Below the pieces are notes generated by a model. That model was not told where the DNA came from and did not search any database. It saw only the letters and a program-made list of their open reading frames with translations. A program made the translations under genes and the position numbers. Positions 26,387 to 33,790 of a stretch of 64,000 bases of DNA are shown here, piece after piece. The stretch is from NCBI GenBank assembly GCA_020072655.1, contig JAIQGH010000030.1, positions 31,833 to 95,832 of the forward strand, given 5' to 3'. The stretch is from Terriglobia bacterium (GTDB lineage Bacteria; Acidobacteriota; Terriglobia; UBA7540). Position 1 is the first letter of the stretch, and the number at the start of each line of letters is the position of its first letter.

Positions 26387-26664
26387 ACAGTGGGGAGTTG
26401 GAGGGCTGGGACTGATTCTCTGGCTGCGTCCCAGGAAGCATCGGGCAATTCTTATCCCATCCCCGGCTTACGATCGCAGGCCCGGTTGCTTCTCCAAAGT
26501 TTCGCGGCGGGGCCGCCCAACCGGGCGGTCAATGAGACAAATAGTCGGTATTCCTGGAGACTGACCCCAGGCGGACTTTGGAACATGAATGCCGGGGCGG
26601 CGGAGGCATCACAATCTGCTTCCACGGCCGCCGCTCGCCAGGTCCTAACGAGCGGAATCCGGGC

Positions 26665-27411
26665 TTAATTCCGGTAGGAGAGATCGGGTGGGAGGAACTC
26701 GACGCCCCGCTCATCGTTCAGCTTCTCAGTCGCCTTGAGGTCGAGGTCGGCGAGGGCGATTCGCCTGGTTGCCTGGCCCGCAAAGACCCAAAGCGTTTGT
26801 CCAAGGATAGCGTAATTCTGTACCTCCGCCCGGCGGCCGTCGCGATATACCAGGGCTAGAGGGACAAACTCTTGCTGAGCGGCCGCCCGCGGCGCGACGG
26901 CGGACGCTTGTGCAGGCTCACGGGCGGCTCGCTCTTCCTGCAGCGATTCGACTGCCTGGGTGAGCTTCTCGATCTGGCCAGCAAGCATCTCGGTTTGGTC
27001 TGGCTGCGGCGCCGACGGTTCCTCGACCGGCTGGTAATCAGAGGGCGAGTACCCGATGTAGTAAGGAACGATCAAGGGTGCGTTGAAAGCCGATTGCTGG
27101 CCGGGGTAGTGCGACCGGCAGGTAATGCCGCCCATGTTGTACGGATCGGCGAGGCAAAGGGTCTGAGGAATGTTGCTAAGGAACGAAGGGTTCCCGGAAG
27201 TAGCGCGGCCTGGCCGGCGGCTGGCGGAAGGCGCAGGCCTCATCGCCGTCGGCCTCATAGGACTGAATGTGGGCCGAACCGACGCGGGGCGCATGGCCAC
27301 TCTGGGCGGGCCTGAGGCCATCGGTCTCGCCGCCCAACCGCGTTGTGCCTCGAGCGGCAGGGGGAGAGTCAAACCCGCCACGAGAACCGAAACGGCAAGC
27401 AGTCGCCTCAT
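26665..27411 (-). CDS. Secreted proline-rich protein of unknown function
   Basis: Signal peptide (MRRLLAVSVLVAGLTLPLPLEAQ) followed by a low-complexity Arg/Pro/Met region (about 28-75), a middle part with two Cys (TLCLADPYNMGGITCRSHY), a short coiled segment (EKLTQAVESLQEERAA) and a compact C-terminal module. The module reads VPLALVYRDGRRAEVQNYAILGQTLWVF and RRIALADLDLKATEKLNDERG, and looks like a small beta-rich domain for protein or wall contact. I have the impression that this module recurs in acidobacterial exported proteins but cannot verify it here. No operon partner. Confidence 0.65.
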   Translation of the reverse strand: MRRLLAVSVLVAGLTLPLPLEAQRGWAARPMASGPPRVAMRPASVRPTFSPMRPTAMRPAPSASRRPGRATSGNPSFLSNIPQTLCLADPYNMGGITCRSHYPGQQSAFNAPLIVPYYIGYSPSDYQPVEEPSAPQPDQTEMLAGQIEKLTQAVESLQEERAAREPAQASAVAPRAAAQQEFVPLALVYRDGRRAEVQNYAILGQTLWVFAGQATRRIALADLDLKATEKLNDERGVEFLPPDLSYRN

Positions 27412-27583
27412 GAGCGTATTTTACCGAAGTCCAAGGCTCCAGACATCCACACGGGAGGTCCAGCCGCGCTCCCTCTGCTGAGGTATGGCGCCATCTCAAC
27501 ACTCCGGACACCGCCGAGCAACGAGGGTTCCGGTAGATGAGATGCCTGCCCCCTGACAGACGTTGCCGACAGGTCGTGTCTCC

Positions 27584-28189
27584 TCAACGGAGCAGATATG
27601 CACCCAGGACTGCGCGACAAAGGTCACGGTAGGTTTCTACCGGGGTGGTGGGCGGTCCCATCAGCCACTGCCAGCAATATCCATCCACCAAGGCCCGGAT
27701 CGTTGCCGCGGCGTCTTCAGGCCGCACACGGCGGAACAGCTGCTGCCGGATCCCCTCTTCGACGATGGCGATGTCCCGGCGGCGGCAGACCGCGAAGAAG
27801 TCGGCAAAAAGCGCCTTAAAGTTCTCCCTCCGCGCGCCCAAGGCGGCAAAGTCAAAAAGCACCAAATAAAGCTTGCGGTTGACGTCTGCGCTGTGGAATA
27901 GAACCTCCAGCTCTGCCGCCAGCCGAGCCCGTGGCGACTCGCCGCTTCGAGCGATTTCGTCCAACGTGTGGTTGAGCTGAGCGAAAAGCCAGCGCAGAAC
28001 GGCGTGCAGGAGCTCATCCTTCTTGCGGAAGTAGTAGAGCGCTCCCCCCTTGCTCGAACCCGCCCGCGCCACGACGGACTCCAGGGTGAAATCGCTGATG
28101 CCCTTCTCAAGGATTTCTGCATACCCAGCCTTGACCAGTGCTTCGCGGCGGCGGTCAGCGAGTTGGGGGTCGGCTCTTCTTGGACTCAT
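27584..28189 (-). CDS. TetR/AcrR-family transcriptional regulator
   Basis: N-terminal TetR helix-turn-helix (ALVKAGYAEILEKGISDFTLESVVARAGSSKGGALYYFRKKDELL), then a ligand-binding helical domain of normal length. Start ATG 28189 has GAGG at 6-nt spacing; a GTG at 28201 in frame is less likely. A near-consensus promoter lies just upstream. It is divergent from rlmN, with 148 bp between starts, but rlmN is a housekeeping gene, so the regulated target is unclear. Confidence 0.9.
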   Translation of the reverse strand: MSPRRADPQLADRRREALVKAGYAEILEKGISDFTLESVVARAGSSKGGALYYFRKKDELLHAVLRWLFAQLNHTLDEIARSGESPRARLAAELEVLFHSADVNRKLYLVLFDFAALGARRENFKALFADFFAVCRRRDIAIVEEGIRQQLFRRVRPEDAAATIRALVDGYCWQWLMGPPTTPVETYRDLCRAVLGAYLLR

Positions 28190-28222
28190 GATCGACCTCA
28201 CATGGAAAAGCAGTCTGGACGG

Positions 28223-28250
28223 ATTATAAACTACTATGCTTGTTTGTCAA
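28223..28250 (-). promoter_or_regulatory. Near-consensus sigma-70 promoter of the tetR gene
   Basis: On the minus strand: TTGACA (28250-28245), 16-bp spacer, TATAAT (28228-28223), both hexamers perfect. Start of transcription is expected near 28216, about 27 nt ahead of the ATG at 28189. Confidence 0.75.
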
Positions 28251-28337
28251 TGTGTTGTAAACGCTTCGATCTCGTTATGCCAAAATGTTCAGCACGGCCC
28301 AAGCGCCCGCCAGGCGCATTGATGGGCCACTGAAGCC

Positions 28338-29408
28338 ATGCTACTATCGCAGCCGTCAAATAGCATGACCGAGCGCCACAGCAGGAATATCTTAGGGCTC
28401 AGCCTGGCCGAGCTTGAGCAACTCGCCATCGCTCTTGGCCAGTCACGCTATCGCGGAAAGCAACTCTATCGGGCAATCTACGCCCGCCGCGTGCAATCCT
28501 TAGAGAGCCTGACTGACCTGAAGCGCGAATTCCGCGGCGCCCTCGCCAGCCAGTACCACATCGCCTATCCCGAAATCCAGGGCGAATTCGCCTCCCGAGA
28601 CGGAGCGGTCCGGTCCGTGTTGCGTCTCGGAGATGGGAACACTGTCGAGTCCGTCTACATGCCGGAAGAGGACCGAACCACGCTCTGCCTCTCGAGCCAA
28701 GTTGGCTGTGGGCTGGACTGCAAGTTCTGTTTTACCGGTCTGCTGGGAATGAGGCGGAATCTCACTCCGGGTGAGATTATCGGCCAGGTTCTGGCCATCG
28801 CCAAGGCTCGGAGCATCCCCCGACGGGCGCGGCTCAACATTGTCTTCATGGGCATGGGCGAGCCGCTGCTAAACCTCCCGGCGGTGATGCAGTCAGCGAG
28901 GGTTCTCGCCGACACCGACGGCCTGGGTATCCCGTTACGGCGTATCACAATTTCGACTGCCGGTGTCGTGCCGAAAATCCACGAGCTGGGCCGCGAGCCG
29001 GCGCGGCCCAAGCTGGCGGTGTCTCTCAACGCCTCCCATGACGAGCAGCGGACGGCGCTGATGCCACTGAACCGCAAGTACCCCCTGCGACAACTCCTCG
29101 ATGCCTGCCGCGTTTTTCCCCTCCACCCGCGCGAGCGATTGACGTTCGAATACGTCATGCTGGATGGCATCAACGACTCCAACGCCGACGCCGAGCGCGT
29201 CGCCGCTCTTGTGAGGGGTATCCGCTCCAAAATCAATCTCATCCCGTATAACTCCGGGGCCGAATTGCCCTACCGGCCCTCGCCGCTCAAACGTGTCATG
29301 GAGTTCCAGGAAATCCTCACGGCCCGGAATGTCCCTGCGTTTATCCGTATTTCCCGCGGGCAAGACGTGCGCGCCGCCTGCGGCCAGTTAAGCCTGGCAG
29401 GAGCCTAG
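28338..29408 (+). CDS. rlmN: 23S rRNA (adenine-2503)-C2-methyltransferase RlmN
   Basis: Radical-SAM enzyme methylating A2503 of 23S rRNA and A37 of some tRNAs. N-terminal helical domain (about 10-85), then the radical-SAM core with CGLDCKFCFTG, the SAM motif GMGEPLLN, and the conserved IRISRGQDVRAACGQL C-terminus. The catalytic Cys pair is in VGCGLDC... and AACGQL. Start may be 28338 or 28365 (MTERHSRN); neither has a strong RBS. Its stop overlaps by 4 bp the convergent pgeF stop. Confidence 0.95.
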   Translation: MLLSQPSNSMTERHSRNILGLSLAELEQLAIALGQSRYRGKQLYRAIYARRVQSLESLTDLKREFRGALASQYHIAYPEIQGEFASRDGAVRSVLRLGDGNTVESVYMPEEDRTTLCLSSQVGCGLDCKFCFTGLLGMRRNLTPGEIIGQVLAIAKARSIPRRARLNIVFMGMGEPLLNLPAVMQSARVLADTDGLGIPLRRITISTAGVVPKIHELGREPARPKLAVSLNASHDEQRTALMPLNRKYPLRQLLDACRVFPLHPRERLTFEYVMLDGINDSNADAERVAALVRGIRSKINLIPYNSGAELPYRPSPLKRVMEFQEILTARNVPAFIRISRGQDVRAACGQLSLAGA

Positions 29409-30343
29409 GGTCGGATCCCAATCACGGCCAACATCCGTCCGGTGCCGCCGCCCTCCTTGCGGTGGGAGAAGAAGAGGTCAGCCCGGCAGGCGGTACAGAG
29501 GCCGCTCACGGCGATGTTTCGCGCGGAAAGGCCTGCCGCCCGAAGTTGTGCGACGACGACCGCCGCAAGGTCCAGGCGGGCCGCCGGGCCGGTAGCCAGC
29601 GACCGCCCCGGTGGATGCTGAGAGAGTGAGACTGCCGGCGAGCGGCTGGTCGCGGCCTCGGAAGGCTTGCTCGGCAACACTGGGCAAAAGAACCGTTCGC
29701 TGTCGGTGAAGCGCCCAGAGTAAGCTGCCACCACTTCTTCACCCACCTCGTAACAGCAAGGTTGGATTCCTGGCCCTACGGCCGCGAGCATTTGCCGCGG
29801 GTCCGAGCCGAAGGTGGCTCGCATCAGGCCGACGGTCTTTTCCACAATACGCGCCAAACCGCCCCGCCAACCCGCATGCACCGCCGCCACGGCGCGCCTC
29901 CGCGGGTCAACAAGCAGGATCGGGACGCAGTCGGCTGTCCGAACGGACAGCAGAATTCCCGCCTCTTCGGTCAGTAGAGCGTCTCCTACCGGGGGATTAC
30001 CGTCGGAACGATGGGGCAGAGGGCTGCCCGCCGCGAGGTACGCAAGCTTGCCGGCCTTGTCTCGCGTCACCTGGTAGATGTGCGTCGAGTGGATTTGCCG
30101 CAAGGTCGCGAGGGAAAAGCCCTGCGCGCCGAGAGCCGCAAGAAAGCGCCGGCGATTCTCCTCAACGTTCCGGCGGCGATCCGCGCCGACAAAACCGAGA
30201 TTGAGTCCCGACACCGTGCCGCGGCTCACTCCGCCGCGGCGTGTACTGAAGGCGTGGATTAGCCACGGAAACCGGGCCAGCGCAGCGCACTCGAGCCAGC
30301 TCAGCCCCGCGCGCACAACGATTCCGAAGCGCTGCCGGGCCAT
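29405..30343 (-). CDS. pgeF: Peptidoglycan editing factor PgeF (YfiH/DUF152)
   Basis: Metal-dependent 'laccase-fold' enzyme that removes wrongly incorporated serine from peptidoglycan precursors. Family motifs: HAFSTRRGGVS, LRQIHSTHIYQV, the catalytic RTADCVPILL, AVHAGWRGGLARI, and AVGPGIQPCCYEVGEEV. An unusual low-complexity segment of about 35 residues (Ser/Pro-rich, around position 225-260) enlarges the protein to 312 aa against about 250 usually. The final metal/active region (LCTACRADLFFSHRKEGGGTGRM) is intact. Confidence 0.93.
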   Translation of the reverse strand: MARQRFGIVVRAGLSWLECAALARFPWLIHAFSTRRGGVSRGTVSGLNLGFVGADRRRNVEENRRRFLAALGAQGFSLATLRQIHSTHIYQVTRDKAGKLAYLAAGSPLPHRSDGNPPVGDALLTEEAGILLSVRTADCVPILLVDPRRRAVAAVHAGWRGGLARIVEKTVGLMRATFGSDPRQMLAAVGPGIQPCCYEVGEEVVAAYSGRFTDSERFFCPVLPSKPSEAATSRSPAVSLSQHPPGRSLATGPAARLDLAAVVVAQLRAAGLSARNIAVSGLCTACRADLFFSHRKEGGGTGRMLAVIGIRP

Positions 30344-30439
30344 CGAGCCAATATAGCACGGCGCTTTAGTGACGAAAGGCAGACCGTATAGACTCTGCCC
30401 TGCCGACTTGATAATATTCTGTGTATTCAGGGTTTATCC

Positions 30440-31576
30440 ATGCTGCTTGGCGACGATAGGGTCTACGCTTATTCCGCCTTGGGGTTCGGCATCGGAATCC
30501 TTCTCTTCTTCAAAGGCTTCCGCAAGTTTCGTAAGTATCGGGTCCTAGCCGACACACCTGAGGTTCCCATCCGGAGCGTCCCGATGGGGCTCGTGGAGAT
30601 TCACGGCACGGCCCTTGGTGACGACAAGCTGGCAAGCCCCGTCAGCCATACCCCTTGCTATCTCTACAAGGTCCAAATCGATCGGTGGAAGGAGGACTCG
30701 AAAGGCCGGGGCGGCTGGGTTCACCACCGCACAGACATCGAAAGGGTGAAATTTTACCTCCAGGACAAAACCGGGAAGGTGCTCGTAGACCCTGGCGACG
30801 CGGAGCTGGATCTGCCTGAATACGCCCAGCGGAAAATCGGAGAGGGACGCACTTCTTCGGGCGGGCGGGGAGCCACTGAAAGCGAGCTGCGCAATTACGT
30901 CACCCAAGCCGACGTGCACCGGCTCTCGGGTTTTGTCGAACGCGCACTGGAACACGTCGGCCCGCGTAGCGACCCCAAGCAGGAGGAGACCCGACAGAGC
31001 CTTGTCGAAGCCTTCCAGCACACGCCCGGCTTCCCGGACTTCCAGCAGCGCATCGCGGGCCTCATGGCGTCGAAGCTCCAGCAGCGCCTCCAGGAGATAG
31101 GCCCGCAGCCTGATCCCCAAAAGGAACAGGCGAGGCTTGCGGCGCTCGAGGCATTCAAACACCCGCGCGGGAGCCCCGAGTATGGGGAACAGATGCGGCG
31201 CGCCGTGGTCTTTGCCCCTTCCTGGGGGCAACAGGAATTCCTGGAGGCGATGGGGGTGGCAACGTCAAATGCGCCAGCTACGCTCCTGAACTTCCCCCAG
31301 GCGTCGGGCCGCTATCGCTTCACAGAATATTGCATCGTGCCCGGCCGATCCTACGACATCACCGGCACGTGTACCGAGAATCCCAACCCCCGGGACGAGG
31401 ACGATCGGAACATGATCGTCAAGGGCCAGAACGAACCGACTTTCCTGATCTCCTCGAAAACTGAGAAGCAACTGGAATCCGACCTGCGTTCTCGTGCGCA
31501 GTTGATGATCGTGGGCGGCGCGATCCTTTCCATTGTTTGCCTGGCGATCTTCCTCGCCAAGCTTGGCCTTTTCTAG
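30440..31576 (+). CDS. GIDE-domain membrane protein (E3-ligase-like family)
   Basis: Begins with a membrane helix (SALGFGIGILLFFKGF) and ends with another (AQLMIVGGAILSIVCLAIFLAKLG). The first half is the GIDE domain known from the mitochondrial E3 ligase MULAN and its bacterial homologues: VPMGLVEIHGTAL, VSHTPCYLYKVQIDRW, VKFYLQDKTGKVLVDPGDAELDLP. There is no RING finger, so 'ubiquitin ligase' labels in databases do not describe an activity here. A middle insertion (about 150-260) has two similar helical units (FVERALEHVGPRSDPKQEETRQ and LQEIGPQPDPQKEQARLAALEAFKH), apparently a duplication. Two LemA genes follow on the same strand, a recurrent partnership. Confidence 0.85.
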   Translation: MLLGDDRVYAYSALGFGIGILLFFKGFRKFRKYRVLADTPEVPIRSVPMGLVEIHGTALGDDKLASPVSHTPCYLYKVQIDRWKEDSKGRGGWVHHRTDIERVKFYLQDKTGKVLVDPGDAELDLPEYAQRKIGEGRTSSGGRGATESELRNYVTQADVHRLSGFVERALEHVGPRSDPKQEETRQSLVEAFQHTPGFPDFQQRIAGLMASKLQQRLQEIGPQPDPQKEQARLAALEAFKHPRGSPEYGEQMRRAVVFAPSWGQQEFLEAMGVATSNAPATLLNFPQASGRYRFTEYCIVPGRSYDITGTCTENPNPRDEDDRNMIVKGQNEPTFLISSKTEKQLESDLRSRAQLMIVGGAILSIVCLAIFLAKLGLF

Positions 31577-31869
31577 ACGGGTGCGGGCGGGGCACCGCGG
31601 TAGGGTCCCCATTCGAAGGTAGCGCCCCGATTCATCTTCATCGGGGCAAATGCCGGGCTCCTGACACCGTCGGGCCAACTTCTGCCCGGCGCTACATCCC
31701 AAATCAGGACACTGCCGTTGCCGCCCATCGGTGGACTTCCAGAGGCAATTCGAGTACGATTTCGCCGCACCAGGGCCGGGGCACGGGCCCGACCGCAACG
31801 GCCCTGGCCCCGATGACCTGCATCGGCGCGGCGGCTTCGGTTCCTGTGACCTGAGGTGGAGGGTATTCC
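31577..31869. repeat. Hairpin-rich spacer between GIDE and lemA genes
   Basis: A 75-bp element is bounded by TAGCGCC (31620-31626) and its complement GGCGCTA (31688-31694). Inside it is a perfect 8-bp stem GCCCCGAT/ATCGGGGC (31624-31647, 8-nt loop). A second hairpin, GCCCCGATG/CATCGGCGC with one mismatch, is at 31808-31830. Related hairpins recur at 33.15, 33.39 and 36.87-36.92 kb. No T-run follows either hairpin. No gene is recognised in this spacer. Confidence 0.65.
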
Positions 31870-32445
31870 ATGATCGGCCTGACGATCTTGATCGGGCTCG
31901 TGGTAATTCTGTTCGTGGTAGGGATCATCATCTACTTCATCACCATCTATAACAGTCTGGTCCGGCTGCGAAACGACATCGACAAAGCCTGGGCCAACAT
32001 TGACGTCTTGCTCAAGCAGCGACACGACGAACTGCCCAAGCTCATCGAGACCTGCAAGGGCTACATGCAGTACGAGCAGAAAACCTTTCTGCTCGTTACC
32101 GAAGCCCGCACGGCTTTCCTGCGGGCGACCTCGGTGTCGGAGAAGGCGCAGGCGGATAACCTCATCAGCGGCGCCCTCAAAACGCTCTTCGCCGTGGCGG
32201 AGAAGTATCCGGACCTGAAGGCGAACAACAACTTCATGCAGCTTCAGCACCGCATTTCGGAGCTGGAAGAACGCATCGCTGACCGGCGCGAGTTCTTTAA
32301 CGATGACGTGAACACTTACAACATCCGCATCCAGCAGCTTCCGGATGTGTTTGTCGCCAGGATGCTGAGCCTCCAGCGCCGCGATCTGTTCAAAGTTGCG
32401 GAAGAGGACCGCCGCGACGTGGAAGTGCAACTCGCCGGCGCCTGA
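31870..32445 (+). CDS. lemA: LemA family protein, copy 1
   Basis: Membrane protein with one N-terminal helix (LTILIGLVVILFVVGIIIYFITIYN) and a long helical-bundle domain. It carries the family landmarks NDIDKAWANIDVLLKQRHDELPKLIE, GYMQYEQKT and FMQLQHRISELEERIADRREFFNDDVNTYN. Only the short N-terminus would face outside. Function is not established beyond membrane or stress links. RBS GGAGGG at good spacing. It is about 70 percent similar by eye to copy 2, 33 bp downstream, so the pair is a tandem duplication. Confidence 0.93.
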   Translation: MIGLTILIGLVVILFVVGIIIYFITIYNSLVRLRNDIDKAWANIDVLLKQRHDELPKLIETCKGYMQYEQKTFLLVTEARTAFLRATSVSEKAQADNLISGALKTLFAVAEKYPDLKANNNFMQLQHRISELEERIADRREFFNDDVNTYNIRIQQLPDVFVARMLSLQRRDLFKVAEEDRRDVEVQLAGA

Positions 32446-32478
32446 CGCGCAAAAGCAGCGCTGCGAAAGGAGTGAAGT

Positions 32479-33072
32479 ATGTTACCCGCAATGTGGATCG
32501 TGGGAACGATCGTGGTGCTCGGGGTGCTCCTTGTCCTCGGCCTGATCGTCGTGGGAATCATCCTGTACCTCGTGGGCATCTACAACAGCCTGGTCACACT
32601 CAAGAACGATATCGACCGCTCGTTTGCCAATATCGACGTCCTGCTCAAGCAGCGGCACGACGAGCTGCCCAAGTTGATTGACACCTGCAAGGGTTACATG
32701 CAATACGAGCAGAAAACGCTGCTGGCCGTCACCGAGGCGCGCAGCGCCTACGCTCGCGCCACTACGCCCGCCGAGAAAGCCCAGGCCGACAACATGATCA
32801 CGGGCGCGCTCAAGACCCTCTTTGCCGTCGCCGAGAATTATCCTGAGCTCAAGGCCAACACGAATTTCATGCAGCTCCAGGGACGGATCAGCGAGCTGGA
32901 AACAAAGATCGCGGGGCAGCGCACGTCTTACAACGAAGACGTGAACGTTTACAACATCCGCATCGCGCAGATTCCGGCGAATTTCGTGGCGGGAATGATG
33001 GGCCTGCGCCCCCATGCCCTGTTCGAAGTCGCCACCACCGACCGCGAAGATGTGCAGGTGAAGTTCGCATAA
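32479..33072 (+). CDS. lemA: LemA family protein, copy 2
   Basis: Same build as copy 1: N-terminal membrane helix (VGTIVVLGVLLVLGLIVVGIILYLV), then NDIDRSFANIDVLLKQRHDELPKLID, GYMQYEQKTLLAVTEARSAY and YNEDVNVYNIRIAQIP. RBS AAAGGAG. Differences from copy 1 are mainly in the TM helix and the C-terminal 20 residues, where the two may bind different partners. It is the last gene of the GIDE-LemA-LemA set and converges on the lysine-rich microgenes. Confidence 0.93.
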   Translation: MLPAMWIVGTIVVLGVLLVLGLIVVGIILYLVGIYNSLVTLKNDIDRSFANIDVLLKQRHDELPKLIDTCKGYMQYEQKTLLAVTEARSAYARATTPAEKAQADNMITGALKTLFAVAENYPELKANTNFMQLQGRISELETKIAGQRTSYNEDVNVYNIRIAQIPANFVAGMMGLRPHALFEVATTDREDVQVKFA

Positions 33073-33153
33073 GGGGGCCGTAGGGAAGCGTTCCGCGCTT
33101 CCGATGACAGAGCGGAGCCTCCGGCGACGCTCGATCCAAAGGCGAAACCGAAA

Positions 33154-33193
33154 GGGCCCGTGGCGCCGACTAAGTGCATCGGCGCAGGGGCCC
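33154..33193 (-). terminator. Hairpin terminator of microgene B
   Basis: On the minus strand, 33 nt after the stop of the microgene at 33226-33261. Two-tier stem: GCGCCGA/TCGGCGC (33063-offset arms at 33163-33169 and 33179-33185) within GGGCCC/GGGCCC (33154-33159, 33188-33193). The T-tract after it is weak (TTTCGGTTT), so termination may be partial. Confidence 0.55.
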
Positions 33194-33225
33194 TTCTGGC
33201 CTTACGATGACAGGAGTACGACCGC

Positions 33226-33261
33226 TTATCTCTTCTTCTTCGGCTTAGTTTTGCACGCCAT
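33226..33261 (-). CDS. 11-aa basic microprotein MACKTKPKKKR (copy B)
   Basis: Minute gene: ATG, ten codons, TAA, encoding MACKTKPKKKR. RBS GGAG lies 7 nt before the ATG. A TTGACA (-35-like) is at 33349-33344 with a poor -10 (AGAAAT, 18-bp spacer), and a hairpin follows. It has exactly the length of the peptides at 33451-33486 and 61098-61133 and the same Lys-rich, K-K-K-(K/R) end, but a different middle (Cys3, Thr5, Pro7). No known family is recognised. Candidates are a nucleic-acid-binding peptide, a ribosome-associated peptide, or a leader peptide on a small RNA. Confidence 0.5.
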   Translation of the reverse strand: MACKTKPKKKR

Positions 33262-33384
33262 CCGTGTTCTCCTTCGAGCGAAATTGCGCAGGCCTGCTGT
33301 CGATTGCTCGACGGAGTGCATTTCTGGTTCGGAAGCGGTCTGCTGTCAAGCGCCGCGCGAGCGGGCTGGGCGTTGTCGAATCAC

Positions 33385-33416
33385 AAAAAAGGGCCCCGAT
33401 GGAGTGCATCGGGGCC
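33385..33416 (-). terminator. Rho-independent terminator of microgene A
   Basis: Perfect 10-bp stem GGCCCCGATG/CATCGGGGCC (33392-33401 and 33407-33416), 5-nt loop, followed on the minus strand by T6 (33390-33385). It stands 34 nt after the stop of the microgene at 33451-33486. Confidence 0.85.
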
Positions 33417-33450
33417 TGGGGAAAGGAGGAAACCTGGGAATGGAATAAAG

Positions 33451-33486
33451 CTACTTCTTCTTCTTGGCCTTTTTCTTCGCTGCCAT
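33451..33486 (-). CDS. 11-aa lysine-rich microprotein MAAKKKAKKKK (copy A)
   Basis: ATG GCA GCG, three Lys codons, GCC, four Lys codons, TAG. RBS GGAGGG is 10 nt before the ATG. A promoter (TTGACA, 17 bp, TACATA) is 79 nt upstream and a perfect stem plus T6 terminator is downstream, so this is a complete transcription unit of about 170 nt. The peptide differs from the 61.1-kb copy only at the last residue (K/R), while three other differences are silent or in the stop codon, which points to selection on the peptide. Function unknown; a poly-basic peptide of this kind could bind RNA, DNA or the ribosome. Confidence 0.65.
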   Translation of the reverse strand: MAAKKKAKKKK

Positions 33487-33564
33487 AACTGAATTACCCT
33501 CCGTTGAAGGATTGAGAATCGCGCGATGGCCAAGATATTGAGGGCCGGCGCGTCCGTGGCCCTA

Positions 33565-33593
33565 TATGTAGTAGTATTCCTGCGAATTGTCAA
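33565..33593 (-). promoter_or_regulatory. Promoter of microgene A
   Basis: Minus strand: perfect -35 TTGACA (33593-33588), 17-bp spacer, -10-like TACATA (33570-33565). Predicted start about 33558, giving an RNA of roughly 170 nt to the terminator at 33385. Confidence 0.6.
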
Positions 33594-33790
33594 GACAAAT
33601 TTCACGTTGACCGCCAGAACTGGGGGGCCGAGCCCTCCCGTGTTTTGGAAAGGTGGCGGGCGGGTAGGGAGGTTGGGTTGGTTGCTTGTCCGAGACCACA
33701 TGAGACGTGGGATGTTGGCGGTTTGACCGCTGGCGGCGAGATTTGCTAACGTAGGGTTTTGTATTCCGAGGGTTGAAGAGCACTGTAGGA

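Noticed and set aside
31573..32430. 285-codon minus-strand ORF over lemA copy 1
   Set aside because: Shadow frame; the LemA signature is on the plus strand.
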